Assembly: GCA_951812895.1 (NCBI GenBank)
Contig: OX638333.1
Location: forward strand, 176,366 to 240,365
Length of the DNA stretch: 64,000 nucleotides
Direction: 5' to 3'
Origin: an uncultured Roseovarius sp.
GTDB taxonomy: Bacteria; Pseudomonadota; Alphaproteobacteria; Rhodobacterales; Rhodobacteraceae
The notes under the pieces: generated by a model
What the model was told of the DNA's origin: nothing
The model's input: the letters and a program-made list of their open reading frames with translations, nothing else
Database searches by the model: none
Translations under genes and position numbers: made by a program
Part shown: piece after piece, positions 5,949 to 14,300 of the stretch
How positions within the stretch are numbered: position 1 is the first letter of the stretch
How the letters are laid out: each line of letters opens with the position of its first letter

Positions 5949-8357
5949 TCAGTGCGCAACAGCGCCTGAACCTCCACCTGATTTGAGCGCGGCATCCGCC
6001 GCTGCCGCCTCTTCCGCGGCTTCATCCCACTCAATGGATTCCGGCACATCGGTCAATGCCAGCCGCAGAACATCGCGCACATGATCCACAGGCACGATCT
6101 TCAACCCTTCCTTCACATTGTCCGGAATCTCAGCGAGGTCTTTTTCATTCTCACGCGGGATAAGCACGGTTTTGATCCCCCCACGCAACGCCGCCAGCAG
6201 CTTTTCCTTCAGGCCACCAATGGCCAGCGCATTGCCGCGAAGCGTGACCTCACCCGTCATCGCAATATCCTTGCGTACCGGAATTCCGCTCAATACAGAC
6301 ACGATTGACGTGACCATCGCCAGACCAGCACTCGGTCCATCCTTGGGCGTCGCACCTTCGGGCACATGCACGTGAATGTCCCACTTTTCGAACTGTGGCG
6401 GTTTCACCCCGATCTGGGGCGCGATCGACCGCACGTAAGAGCTTGCCGCGTCAATCGATTCCTTCATCACATCGCCCAGCTTGCCCGTGGTCTTCATCCG
6501 GCCTTTACCCGGCAGGCGCAGCGCCTCGATGTTCAAAAGTTCACCACCGACGGACGTATAGGCCAGCCCGGTGACAACACCCACCTGATCTTTTTCCTCT
6601 GCCAACCCATAGCGGAACTTTTTGACACCCAGAAAATCACCAATGTTTTCATCAGTAACTTCAATGCTTTCCGCTTCTTTCTTGATGATTTTCGTAACCG
6701 ATTTACGCGCAACCTTTGCGATCTCACGTTCCAGATTCCGAACTCCAGCCTCGCGGGTGTAATGCCGGATGATCTCGGTCAGCGCCTCATCAGTCAGCTC
6801 AAATTCCTTGGCCTTCAGCCCATGGTTCTTGATCTGCTTGGCAATCAAATGTTGCTTGGCAATCTCGCGCTTCTCGTCCTCGGTGTATCCCGCCAGCGGA
6901 ATGATCTCCATCCGGTCCAATAGCGGGCTCGGCATGTTGTAAGAGTTCGCCGTGGTCAGGAACATCACGTTCGACAGGTCGTATTCAACCTCCAGATAGT
7001 GATCTGTAAAGGTCGAGTTCTGTTCCGGGTCAAGCACTTCCAGCATTGCAGATGCCGGATCACCGCGGAAATCCTGGCCCATCTTGTCAATCTCGTCGAG
7101 CAGGATCAGCGGGTTGGTCGTTTTCGCCTTTTTCAGCGCCTGAATGATCTTGCCGGGCATCGAACCGATATAAGTCCGGCGATGGCCGCGAATTTCGCTC
7201 TCATCGCGCACCCCACCCAAAGAGATGCGGATAAACTCCCGCCCCGTGGCTCGTGCCACGGATTTACCCAGCGATGTCTTACCCACACCCGGAGGGCCGA
7301 CAAGGCACATGATCGGGCCTTTCAGCTTTTTTGAACGCTGTTGCACCGCTAGGTATTCAACAATCCGCTCCTTGACCTTCTCCAGGCCATAGTGATCGGC
7401 ATCCAGAACTTCCTGCGCCTTGTGGAGGTCTTTCTTGACCCGGCTGCGCGTGCCCCACGGAATGCTCAGCATCCAGTCAAGATAGTTGCGCACAACCGTT
7501 GCCTCGGCACTCATCGGGCTCATGTTCTTCAGCTTTTTCAGCTCGGCATCGGCCTTTTCCTTGGCTTCTTTGCTCAGCTTGGTCTCGGCAATCTTTGATT
7601 CCAGCTCGGCAACTTCGCCTTCACCTTCCTCGCCGTCGCCCAGCTCCTTCTGAATGGCCTTCATCTGCTCATTCAGATAATACTCGCGCTGCGTCCGCTC
7701 CATCTGGGACTTCACACGCGTTTTGATCTTTTTCTCAACCTGCAGAACGCTCATCTCGCCCTGCATCAGGCCATATACCTTTTCCAGCCGCTCACTGACG
7801 CTCAGCGTCTCCAAAAGCTCCTGTTTCTGCGCCACTTCGATGCCCAGATGACCAGCCACCAGATCGGCCAGCTTCGCAGGTTCTTCGCTCTCAGACACAG
7901 CGACCAGCGCTTCTTCGGGGACGTTTTTCTTGACCTTGGCGTAGCGCGCAAACTCGTCTGTTACGGTCCGCAACAACGCTTCGATCGTCGCTGCATCACC
8001 AGGCATCTCTGTCAGATACTCGGCACGCGCTTCGAAAAAGCTTTCATTTTCAAGGTATTCAAGGATATTCACCCGCGCCACGCCTTCAACCAGAACCTTC
8101 ACGGTCCCATCGGGCAGCTTCAGCAGCTGCAGCACATTGGCCAGCACGCCGGCCTGATAAATGCCCTCGGCAACCGGGTCATCTTCGCCCGGATCAATCT
8201 GACTCGACAGCAGGATTTGCTTGTCGTCCTGCATCACTTCTTCCAGCGCCCGAACGGATTTGTCCCGGCCCACGAAAAGCGGCACAATCATGTGCGGGAA
8301 TACCACAATGTCGCGCAATGGCAGCACCGGATAAGAGGCGTTAAGGGGGTCTTGCAT
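5949..8357 (-). CDS. lon: Lon, ATP-dependent serine protease
   Basis: An 802-residue cytosolic AAA+ protease that degrades misfolded and regulatory proteins. The N-terminal LON substrate-binding domain begins at residue 7 (YPVLPLRDIVVFP). A coiled-coil stretch (about 215-290) is followed by the AAA+ domain with Walker A GPPGVGKT at 354-361 and Walker B LILLDEIDK near 420. The C-terminal protease domain has catalytic S676 (PKDGPSAGLAM) and K717 (GGLKEKLLAAL). I start at ATG 8357 (MQDPLNASYPVLPLR), the usual family start; the open frame extends 11 codons upstream to a GTG. It reads away from the YHS gene and ends in an intrinsic terminator. Confidence 0.97.
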   Translation of the reverse strand: MQDPLNASYPVLPLRDIVVFPHMIVPLFVGRDKSVRALEEVMQDDKQILLSSQIDPGEDDPVAEGIYQAGVLANVLQLLKLPDGTVKVLVEGVARVNILEYLENESFFEARAEYLTEMPGDAATIEALLRTVTDEFARYAKVKKNVPEEALVAVSESEEPAKLADLVAGHLGIEVAQKQELLETLSVSERLEKVYGLMQGEMSVLQVEKKIKTRVKSQMERTQREYYLNEQMKAIQKELGDGEEGEGEVAELESKIAETKLSKEAKEKADAELKKLKNMSPMSAEATVVRNYLDWMLSIPWGTRSRVKKDLHKAQEVLDADHYGLEKVKERIVEYLAVQQRSKKLKGPIMCLVGPPGVGKTSLGKSVARATGREFIRISLGGVRDESEIRGHRRTYIGSMPGKIIQALKKAKTTNPLILLDEIDKMGQDFRGDPASAMLEVLDPEQNSTFTDHYLEVEYDLSNVMFLTTANSYNMPSPLLDRMEIIPLAGYTEDEKREIAKQHLIAKQIKNHGLKAKEFELTDEALTEIIRHYTREAGVRNLEREIAKVARKSVTKIIKKEAESIEVTDENIGDFLGVKKFRYGLAEEKDQVGVVTGLAYTSVGGELLNIEALRLPGKGRMKTTGKLGDVMKESIDAASSYVRSIAPQIGVKPPQFEKWDIHVHVPEGATPKDGPSAGLAMVTSIVSVLSGIPVRKDIAMTGEVTLRGNALAIGGLKEKLLAALRGGIKTVLIPRENEKDLAEIPDNVKEGLKIVPVDHVRDVLRLALTDVPESIEWDEAAEEAAAADAALKSGGGSGAVAH

Positions 8358-8842
8358 GCTCGTATTCCTGTGTTCTTGGCAAGAAGGCACCAGCCCCGCT
8401 TATTCGGCAGCTCCGGCCTTCTCCGTTTCCAGACGGTTAATCTGGGGCTTGCCCGGCCCTGTTTCAACCGCGTTCGCGGCAGAATGCCTTGTGATGCGGA
8501 CAGGAGCAAGCGGCATTTAACCTGCCTTTAACACATTTAGCCTTGAGACCGCGGTATTTTCAGACAATCGCCACCGCAACCATCGCCATACAACTCCAGC
8601 TGAATGCAAACACTGCAAAGTTCATCTCGTTTTCCCTCCCTAGATCGCGCACAGAGATATCAGACCCCGTCTCTGACTCCCTATTCCGGAATCCCTTACC
8701 TTTTCCTTAACGCACCGCATCCCGGCGAGGTTTCCAAGGGGAAAACGGATCAAGAAACGCCATTTCGGTTGATTGAAAGAGACCGCTGATCGAAGTACGG
8801 TAAACATTAGTCAAATCGTTCAAACGACGGGGAAACGCTGCA
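8358..8842. other. Long intergenic region upstream of lon
   Basis: This 485-base region separates lon (minus) from the YHS-domain gene (plus) and so must hold both promoters. The only coding signal I see is a 21-codon minus-strand frame at 8560-8625 with a strong ribosome binding site. A heat-shock-type promoter for lon would be expected between 8357 and 8560, but I could not identify a convincing -35/-10 pair. For the YHS gene, TTGATT (about 8768) and TACGGT (about 8796) are weak candidate elements. Confidence 0.4.
8560..8625 (-). CDS. Possible 21-residue hydrophobic peptide upstream of lon
   Basis: On the minus strand an ATG at 8625 opens a 21-codon frame encoding a hydrophobic peptide (MNFAVFAFSW, then SCMAMVAVAIV) that could form a single short membrane helix. 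Immediately upstream is GGGAGGG at 8 bases spacing, one of the strongest Shine-Dalgarno sequences in the window. There is no other gene in this region that this site could serve. It may be a small membrane protein or a leader peptide for lon, whose start lies about 200 bases further on. The short length means chance cannot be excluded. Confidence 0.4.
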   Translation of the reverse strand: MNFAVFAFSWSCMAMVAVAIV

Positions 8843-9325
8843 ATGCCTGCCTTCACGCGCCGGAAACTGATCCTAGGCAGCAGCGCTATCGCAGCGGCTG
8901 GTGCGGCCACATTCTGGCTTGCCCTCCCAAAGGCCCAATCCCCGGCAAAAACCTTCGCGGTGGACGGAATTGCTATCCGCGGCACCGATCCGGTCGCCTA
9001 TTTCGAAATGCGCCGCCCGGTACCGGGAACTCCGGAATTCGCTCATGACTGGGCCGGGGCAACATGGTTGTTTTCTTCAGCAGAAAACCTTGAACGCTTC
9101 GCCGCTAACCCTGTGACCTATGCCCCGCAATACGGCGGATTCTGCGCTTGGGCCGTGGCGGTAAAGGGCAAGCTGTTCTCAACCCAGCCAGACAACTGGA
9201 CCATCGTCGATAACCGGTTGTATCTGAACTATAACCACCGAGTTCAGGAACGCTGGAACGCCGACATCCCCGGCTTCATTAGCCGTGGCAATGAACGCTG
9301 GCCGCAGATTGTCAGCGCCACCTGA
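8843..9325 (+). CDS. YHS domain-containing exported protein
   Basis: A 160-residue protein with an N-terminal twin-arginine-like signal (RRKLILGSS at 6-14, hydrophobic to about 30). The mature part is a YHS domain: the DPVAYF motif (about residues 50-55), a WxGATWLFSSAENLERF segment and a PQYGGFCAWAV block with a conserved Cys. YHS domains occur in metal transporters and in stand-alone periplasmic proteins of Rhodobacterales; a metal- or cofactor-binding role is inferred from those relatives but not proven. It converges on tgt across a repeat element. Confidence 0.82.
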   Translation: MPAFTRRKLILGSSAIAAAGAATFWLALPKAQSPAKTFAVDGIAIRGTDPVAYFEMRRPVPGTPEFAHDWAGATWLFSSAENLERFAANPVTYAPQYGGFCAWAVAVKGKLFSTQPDNWTIVDNRLYLNYNHRVQERWNADIPGFISRGNERWPQIVSAT

Positions 9326-9337
9326 CCCCAAACACAT

Positions 9338-9417
9338 CCTCCCCCTTCTTTATGCCAAAAATATCCCGAGGGAGGTTTGGAACCCTGCAGGTTTTCGAAG
9401 TCAGGGGCAACGCCCCC
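9338..9417. repeat. Rhodobacterales-type intergenic repeat at a convergent junction
   Basis: This 80-base interval between the YHS gene (plus) and tgt (minus) contains CTTCTTT-ATGCC-AAAAATATCCC flanked by CCTCCC and GGGAGG arms, then a GGGGC-AAC-GCCCC hairpin (9404-9416) touching the tgt stop. The opening block resembles sequences at 13261-13283 and 55405-55427. From memory, intergenic repeats that start this way and end in a GGGGGC-type hairpin are frequent in Roseobacter genomes. Sitting between convergent genes, it probably acts as a two-way transcription barrier. Confidence 0.6.
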
Positions 9418-9418
9418 A

Positions 9419-10552
9419 TTACAACGGCTCAATATCCCCCTGCGCCCGTCCGGCGTGAAATTCAGCTTCCCAAGCCTCAAACCGCCCTTCGGAAATCGCC
9501 CCCCGCATGCCTGCCATGATGTCCTGAAAATAATGCAGATTATGCCAGGTCAGCAGCATCGAGCTGATGATCTCCTGGCTGCGGAATACATGGTGCAGAT
9601 AGGCACGCGAATAATTGCGGCAGGCCGGACAGGTGCATTGATCATCCAGCGGTCTAGGGTCATCCTGATGCCGCGCATTTTTGATGTTCAGTGCTCCTCC
9701 ACGGGTAAATACCTGTCCCGTCCGCCCCGACCGCGACGGCAGTACACAATCCATCATGTCGATGCCCCGCTTGACCGCACCCACGATGTCATCGGGCTTA
9801 CCCACCCCCATCAGGTAACGCGGCTTATCCTCTGGCAGCATGCCTGGCGCATAATCCAACACACCAAACATCGCCTCCTGACCCTCGCCCACGGCCAGAC
9901 CGCCAACGGCATAGCCATCAAACCCGATTTCCTTTAGTTTCTCGGCGCTTTCCGCACGCAGCTCTTGCGTCACACCACCCTGCATAATGCCGAAAAGCGC
10001 ATGACCGGGCCGGTCCCCAAACGCCTCTTTCGACCGCGCGGCCCAACGCATACTCAACCGCATGCTTTCCGCCACAGCCTCATCCGTCGCAGGCAGCGCC
10101 GGGCATTCGTCGAAACACATCACGATATCGCTGCCCAGCAGCGTCTGAATCTCCATCGACCGTTCCGGTGTCAGCTCGTGCTTGGACCCGTCGATATGGG
10201 ATTTGAACGTCACCCCCTTTTCGGTCAGCTTGCGCAGCCCGGCCAGCGACATCACCTGAAACCCGCCACTATCGGTGAGGATCGGCCGATCCCAGTTCAT
10301 GAACTTGTGCAATCCCCCCAACCGGTCAATCCGCTCTGCCCCGGGGCGCAGCATCAGATGATAGGTATTGCCCAGCAGAATATCTGCCCCCGTCTCACGC
10401 ACAGACCCCGGCAGCATCGCCTTCACAGTTGCCGCCGTCCCCACCGGCATAAAGGCGGGCGTGCGGATCTCTCCGCGCGGCGTCGAAATCGTGCCCGCAC
10501 GGGCCGCGCCATTCGTGGCTGTTTTTTCAAAACTGAATTTCACAAATCCCAT
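9419..10552 (-). CDS. tgt: Queuine tRNA-ribosyltransferase
   Basis: A 377-residue tRNA-guanine transglycosylase that exchanges guanine-34 for preQ1 in tRNAs with GUN anticodons. The TIM-barrel signature residues are present: D94 ([12 protein letters not shown]), the GGLAVGE loop near 217, the nucleophile D268 ([14 protein letters not shown]), and the zinc site with C306, C308, C311 and a His at 320/321 ([16 protein letters not shown]). The length is normal for the family. It is read divergently from the band-7 gene across a 108-base gap. No other queuosine gene is in the window. Confidence 0.97.
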   Translation of the reverse strand: MGFVKFSFEKTATNGAARAGTISTPRGEIRTPAFMPVGTAATVKAMLPGSVRETGADILLGNTYHLMLRPGAERIDRLGGLHKFMNWDRPILTDSGGFQVMSLAGLRKLTEKGVTFKSHIDGSKHELTPERSMEIQTLLGSDIVMCFDECPALPATDEAVAESMRLSMRWAARSKEAFGDRPGHALFGIMQGGVTQELRAESAEKLKEIGFDGYAVGGLAVGEGQEAMFGVLDYAPGMLPEDKPRYLMGVGKPDDIVGAVKRGIDMMDCVLPSRSGRTGQVFTRGGALNIKNARHQDDPRPLDDQCTCPACRNYSRAYLHHVFRSQEIISSMLLTWHNLHYFQDIMAGMRGAISEGRFEAWEAEFHAGRAQGDIEPL

Positions 10553-10625
10553 CCCGCAACTGATATCTTTCGCCCCTCCTTAATGCGGTTTACATTACCT
10601 TGTAAAACAACTGCAAAATACCCAT

Positions 10626-10645
10626 ATGTATACAATGGCATACAT
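10626..10645 (+). promoter_or_regulatory. Inverted repeat in the tgt / band-7 promoter gap
   Basis: ATGTAT (10626-10631) and ATACAT (10640-10645) are perfect inverted copies separated by eight bases, just upstream of the band-7 Shine-Dalgarno (GAGGGAA). It could be an operator or overlap a -10 element (TATACA). No matching regulator is evident. Confidence 0.3.
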
Positions 10646-10660
10646 TAACGAGGGAACCAT

Positions 10661-11440
10661 ATGACCGAACAAGATATTCTTAATCTGTTATCATCAAACC
10701 TGACCTATATCCTGCTGGCCATCCTGATTTTTGTCCTGATTTTCCGGGGCATAAAGATCGTCCCGCAATCCGAACAACACGTGGTCGAACGCTTTGGCCG
10801 CCTGCGCTCAGTGCTTGGGCCGGGGATCAATTTTATCGTTCCGTTTCTGGACAAAGTCCGCCACCGCATTTCGATTCTCGAACGTCAGCTGCCCACAGCC
10901 AGCCAGGACGCCATCACCAAAGACAACGTTCTGGTTCAGGTCGACACATCGGTTTTCTACCGCATCACCCAGCCGGAAAAGACCGTTTACCGTATCCGCG
11001 ATGTGGACGCCGCAATTGCCACCACCGTAGCCGGCATCGTCCGGGCAGAGATCGGCAAAATGGACCTTGATGAGGTGCAGGCCACCCGCGACGCCATGCT
11101 GCAACAGCTTAACGCCGAACGCGCCCGTCGCGCCCAGGTGACAGAGGCCGAGGGCCAGAAACGCTCGGTCGAGCTTCAGGCCGATGCAGAGCTTTATGCC
11201 GCCGAACAAACCGCCAAGGCCCGCCGCGTACAGGCGGATGCAGAGGCCTACGCCACCGGCGTTGTTGCCAAAGCCATCGCCGACAACGGGCTGGAAGCGG
11301 CCCAGTATCAGGTCGCGCTGAAGCAGGTTGAGGCGCTCAATGCGCTTGGCGCTGGCCCCTCCTCGCAAACCGTGATCGTCCCCGCACAGGCGCTCGAGGC
11401 ATTTGGCAACGCGTTCAACATGCTGAAAGGAAAATCGTGA
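10661..11440 (+). CDS. SPFH/band-7 membrane protein (slipin/stomatin type)
   Basis: A 259-residue protein with one N-terminal membrane helix (about residues 13-32) followed by a band-7/SPFH domain (VPQSEQHVVERFGR ... QDAITKDNVLVQVDTSVFYRI). The C-terminal half is a long Ala/Glu/Arg-rich coiled coil (about 140-225) that drives oligomerisation. Such proteins scaffold membrane microdomains and are almost always paired with an NfeD protein, as here. The length fits the short paraslipin/QmcA group. It starts after GAGGGAACC and shares its stop with the next start (TGATG). Confidence 0.92.
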   Translation: MTEQDILNLLSSNLTYILLAILIFVLIFRGIKIVPQSEQHVVERFGRLRSVLGPGINFIVPFLDKVRHRISILERQLPTASQDAITKDNVLVQVDTSVFYRITQPEKTVYRIRDVDAAIATTVAGIVRAEIGKMDLDEVQATRDAMLQQLNAERARRAQVTEAEGQKRSVELQADAELYAAEQTAKARRVQADAEAYATGVVAKAIADNGLEAAQYQVALKQVEALNALGAGPSSQTVIVPAQALEAFGNAFNMLKGKS

Positions 11441-11709
11441 TGGAACTATGGTCTCTCTGGTGGGTCTGGGCCTGCGCGGCCCTTGCGCTGGCCATTTTCG
11501 AACTGCTGTCCCCGGGCTATATCTTTCTCGGAATCGCCATCGGCGCGGCCCTGACAGCGATCATTGTCGCCCTGCCCATCGCCCTCTCCCTGCCGGTTTT
11601 GCTGGTGATCTTCGCGGCCCTGTCCCTCCTCGGCTGGCTCGCTCTGCGGCGCTTCTTCAAAGCTGAGGATGACCAGACCCGGATAGTTCACGAGGATATA
11701 AACAAGTAA
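11440..11709 (+). CDS. NfeD family membrane protein (short form)
   Basis: An 89-residue membrane protein with three hydrophobic segments (about 5-25, 28-44 and 46-68) and a short polar C-terminus that represents only the start of the OB-fold domain found in full NfeD proteins. It is the partner of the preceding band-7 protein. The ATG at 11440 overlaps the upstream stop by one base; a GTG three bases earlier is also possible. A GC-rich hairpin follows directly, so the operon probably ends here. Confidence 0.85.
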   Translation: MELWSLWWVWACAALALAIFELLSPGYIFLGIAIGAALTAIIVALPIALSLPVLLVIFAALSLLGWLALRRFFKAEDDQTRIVHEDINK

Positions 11710-11727
11710 GGCGGGGTTTACCCCGCC
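11710..11727 (+). terminator. Hairpin after nfeD
   Basis: GGCGGGG-TTTA-CCCCGCC, a perfect 7-base stem with a 4-base loop immediately after the stop codon, followed by TCTCC rather than a good T-tract. The core (GGGGTTT-ACCCCGCC) resembles the repeat at 53255, so it may be a degraded copy of that repeat serving as terminator. Confidence 0.6.
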
Positions 11728-11829
11728 TCTCCACACCCTTGCAGCCCGTCCCAAATTCCTAAATAGTTTTCGAAACCTCCCGACGCGGCCCTGCCCGCCC
11801 GGCAATCAGAAAAACAGGGAAATTTACAC

Positions 11830-13233
11830 ATGACCACCACAGACACCCCGCCAGAACTGCAATTCGGCTGGGAGGAATGGGTGGGCTTACCAGATCTCGG
11901 CGTCCCTGCCCTGCGGGCCAAGGTCGATACCGGCGCGCGCACTTCGGCATTGCATGCCTTCGACATTGAAACCTTCGGCGCCGCCTCCAAACCCAAGGTG
12001 CGTTTCACCGTTCACCCGATCCCGGGCCGCGATGACCTGATCATTCCTTGCTCTGCCGAAATCGTCGACCGGCGCGAGGTCACCTCGTCCAATGGCGACA
12101 AGGAAATGCGCTATGTCATTTCGTCGACCCTCGCGGTCAACGGGCAAAGCTGGCCGATAGAAATTACCCTGACCAATCGCGCCTCCATGACCTCACGCAT
12201 GTTGCTCGGACGTACAGCCCTGCGCGACCATATCTCGATCAACGCTACAGACCGCTTTTGCCAGCCGGAGCTGAATTACGACGTCTACCATCACACCAAA
12301 AAAATGCGCGAAGCTGCTCCAAAACGCGCACTGCGCATCTGTGTGCTGTCACGAGAGGATAATTATTCCACCCGTCGTTTAGTGGAAGAGGGTGAAAAAC
12401 GCGGCCATTCGGTCGAGGTGATAAACACCACCCGGTGCTACATGGCGCTCAACGCCCTGGCGCCAGAAGTGCACTACGATGGCAAACGCCTGCCCCGCTT
12501 TGACGCGGTGATCCCACGCATCGGCGCCTCTGTCACCGCCTATGGCGCGGCGATCATCCGGCAGTTTGAAACCATCGGCACTTTCTGCGTCAACGGCTCT
12601 GAAGGGTTGATTGCCAGCCGTGACAAACTGCACGCGCACCAGATCATGGCCCGCGCGCAGATCGGTATGCCCAACACTGCCTTTGCCGCCTCGCCACGCG
12701 ACACCGGCAATATCATCGGGTTGGTGGGCACCGCCCCCCTGATCGTCAAACTGCTGGAATCGACGCAAGGCAAAGGCGTGGTTCTCGCCGAAACACGCAA
12801 AGCTGCCGAATCGGTGATCGACGCCTTCCGCGGGCTCAAGGCCAACTTTCTGGTTCAGGATTTCGTCAAGGAAGCCGCAGGCGAAGATATCCGCTGCCTT
12901 GTTGTGGGGGGCAAGGTTGTGGCCTCAATGAAGCGCACCGGGGCTGAGGGTGATTTCCGCTCCAACCTGCACCGCGGAGGCAGCGCCAAGTCGATCCGCA
13001 TCACTAAGGTCGAGCGTGACACAGCAGTCCGCGCCGCCAAGGCGTTTGACCTCAATCTCGCAGGTGTCGATCTGCTGCGGTCAGAGGCGGGTCCGAAAGT
13101 GCTCGAGGTCAATTCCTCGCCCGGGTTGGAAGGGATTGAAAAATCGACCGGCAAAAATATCGCTGGTCTGCTCTACGACAACATTGAAACCCGTGTGCGC
13201 CCCGTCCCGATCCGCCGTCGCAAGAAATCGTAG
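11830..13233 (+). CDS. RimB-like retropepsin domain fused to RimK-type ATP-grasp ligase
   Basis: A 467-residue two-domain protein. Residues about 10-150 form the domain once called ATP-dependent zinc protease (PF05618), now known as RimB-like retropepsin, with the aspartic protease motif DTGA at 33-36 and a second block LLGRTAL. Residues about 165-455 are a RimK-type ATP-grasp ligase ([27 protein letters not shown]). RimK adds glutamates to the C-terminus of ribosomal protein S6; RimB is its protease partner in pseudomonads, where the two are separate genes. The fusion suggests that ligation and trimming act on the same substrate. It stands alone after a hairpin. The substrate here is inferred, not shown. 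Confidence 0.88.
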   Translation: MTTTDTPPELQFGWEEWVGLPDLGVPALRAKVDTGARTSALHAFDIETFGAASKPKVRFTVHPIPGRDDLIIPCSAEIVDRREVTSSNGDKEMRYVISSTLAVNGQSWPIEITLTNRASMTSRMLLGRTALRDHISINATDRFCQPELNYDVYHHTKKMREAAPKRALRICVLSREDNYSTRRLVEEGEKRGHSVEVINTTRCYMALNALAPEVHYDGKRLPRFDAVIPRIGASVTAYGAAIIRQFETIGTFCVNGSEGLIASRDKLHAHQIMARAQIGMPNTAFAASPRDTGNIIGLVGTAPLIVKLLESTQGKGVVLAETRKAAESVIDAFRGLKANFLVQDFVKEAAGEDIRCLVVGGKVVASMKRTGAEGDFRSNLHRGGSAKSIRITKVERDTAVRAAKAFDLNLAGVDLLRSEAGPKVLEVNSSPGLEGIEKSTGKNIAGLLYDNIETRVRPVPIRRRKKS

Positions 13234-13260
13234 AGTACGAACAGCCTGAAAGACCTCCAG

Positions 13261-13283
13261 CTTCTTTCTTGCCCCAAATACCC
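13261..13283 (+). repeat. 23-base repeat, copy at 13.3 kb
   Basis: Begins CTTCTTTCTTGCC and ends CAAATACCC, 27 bases after the RimB-RimK stop. It matches 55405-55427 in 22 of 23 positions (one C/T change) and resembles the block at 9345-9367. All three sit a short distance downstream of a plus-strand gene. Confidence 0.75.
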
Positions 13284-13361
13284 AATTCACTACATGGCTT
13301 CTCTCAAAACAGTGAAGAGAAGGCGCCAATGGGTTCACCCCTCAGAATCCGTCCAAAATCC

Positions 13362-13450
13362 GATTTGTGCGCATCATGTACACAAATTCCCGGCACACTC
13401 CCGATCTTTGTACAATTCACATGTACAATCCGTACGAATTGTACAATTTC
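13362..13450 (+). repeat. 89-base GTACAA-box element, copy A
   Basis: The block GATTTGTGCGCATCATGTA is followed by 21 less conserved bases, then CGATCTTTGTACAA and three further boxes. GTACAA or GTACGA begin at 13410, 13423, 13432 and 13441 (spacings 13, 9, 9). Copy B at 55462-55550 aligns without gaps and with identical spacings. Copy A lies upstream of the SufT-like gene, with TATAAT at 13473-13478 just after it, so here it could act as an operator array. It is unlike any alphaproteobacterial regulator site I know (Fur, Irr, RirA, FnrL, CtrA). Confidence 0.75.
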
Positions 13451-13517
13451 GCTGCCACTGGACGCGGCATTTTATAATCCCTATATGTTTGCTCAGGATA
13501 ACGTTCAGGATCACCCC

Positions 13518-13880
13518 ATGACCCACAACCCCGAACCACTCGAAGGTACACCGCTGATACCACCGTCAACCACCGATCATCCGCTCTATGATCAGGTTGT
13601 CGAGGCATGTCGTTCGGTCTACGATCCGGAAATTCCGGTGAACATCTATGATCTTGGCCTCATCTATACAATTGATATCAATGACGAAAATGACGTGAAT
13701 GTCACCATGACCCTTACTGCTCCGGGTTGCCCGGTGGCAGGTGAAATGCCCGGCTGGATCGCAGAGGCGATTGAGCCGATGGCCGGCGTCAAACAGGTTG
13801 ACGTTGAACTGGTCTGGGAACCACCCTGGGGTATGGACATGATGAGCGATGAAGCTCGTCTAGAACTTGGATTCATGTAG
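13518..13880 (+). CDS. SufT-like MIP18/DUF59 iron-sulfur assembly protein
   Basis: A 120-residue protein of the DUF59/MIP18 family involved in maturing iron-sulfur proteins. The family core is visible: SVYDPEIPVNIYDLGLIY (33-50) and the reactive cysteine C71 in TLTAPGCPVAGEMP. The length and the SufT-type ending (WEPPWGMDMMSDEARLELG) match Suf-system members rather than PaaD. The start at ATG 13518 has AGGAT upstream; a longer frame with an ATG at 13485 is possible. A TATAAT sequence at 13473 and the GTACAA array lie upstream. It is followed after 29 bases by a SufA/IscA protein, which supports the iron-sulfur role. Confidence 0.88.
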   Translation: MTHNPEPLEGTPLIPPSTTDHPLYDQVVEACRSVYDPEIPVNIYDLGLIYTIDINDENDVNVTMTLTAPGCPVAGEMPGWIAEAIEPMAGVKQVDVELVWEPPWGMDMMSDEARLELGFM

Positions 13881-13909
13881 GAATACGAATAGGTTAGGAG
13901 AAATATCTC

Positions 13910-14260
13910 ATGTTCGGGATTCCCGGAAAACAGGCCGTTTCGATGACCCCGGCCGCCGCATCTCAGATTGCGCGCCTGATGAAGAAAGACAACAGTCAGG
14001 GCCTGCGTATCGGCGTCAAAAAAGGCGGCTGTGCTGGCATGGAATACACGATGGAGTATGTGTCAGAGGTTGATCCACATGATGAAGTGGTTGAACAGGA
14101 TGGCGCGCGGGTGATGATTGCCCCGATGGCGCAGATGTTCCTGTTTGGAACGGAAATTGACTATCAGGTTTCCCTGCTCGAATCCGGGTTTCAGTTCAAC
14201 AACCCCAACGTGGTCGATGCCTGTGGCTGTGGTGAGTCCATCAAATTCGAAGGCATGTAG
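13910..14260 (+). CDS. SufA/IscA/HesB family iron-sulfur carrier
   Basis: A 116-residue A-type carrier that receives Fe-S clusters and hands them to target proteins. The three conserved cysteines are C41 (KKGGCAGMEY), C105 and C107 (DACGCGES). The N-terminal segment VSMTPAAASQIARLM is typical of the family. It follows the SufT-like gene in the same direction with a good Shine-Dalgarno (TTAGGAGAAA), so both are probably one operon. The sufBCDS genes are not in this window. Whether it is best called sufA or an IscA paralogue cannot be settled from sequence alone. Confidence 0.9.
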   Translation: MFGIPGKQAVSMTPAAASQIARLMKKDNSQGLRIGVKKGGCAGMEYTMEYVSEVDPHDEVVEQDGARVMIAPMAQMFLFGTEIDYQVSLLESGFQFNNPNVVDACGCGESIKFEGM

Positions 14261-14300
14261 AGAATATCCTTTTACCTATTGATTATAAACAGGAATATTT

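Noticed and set aside
7848-8531. 227-codon plus-strand frame across the 5' part of lon
   Set aside because: It is antisense to the LON domain; His/Arg/Gln-rich composition is that of a shadow in GC-rich DNA.
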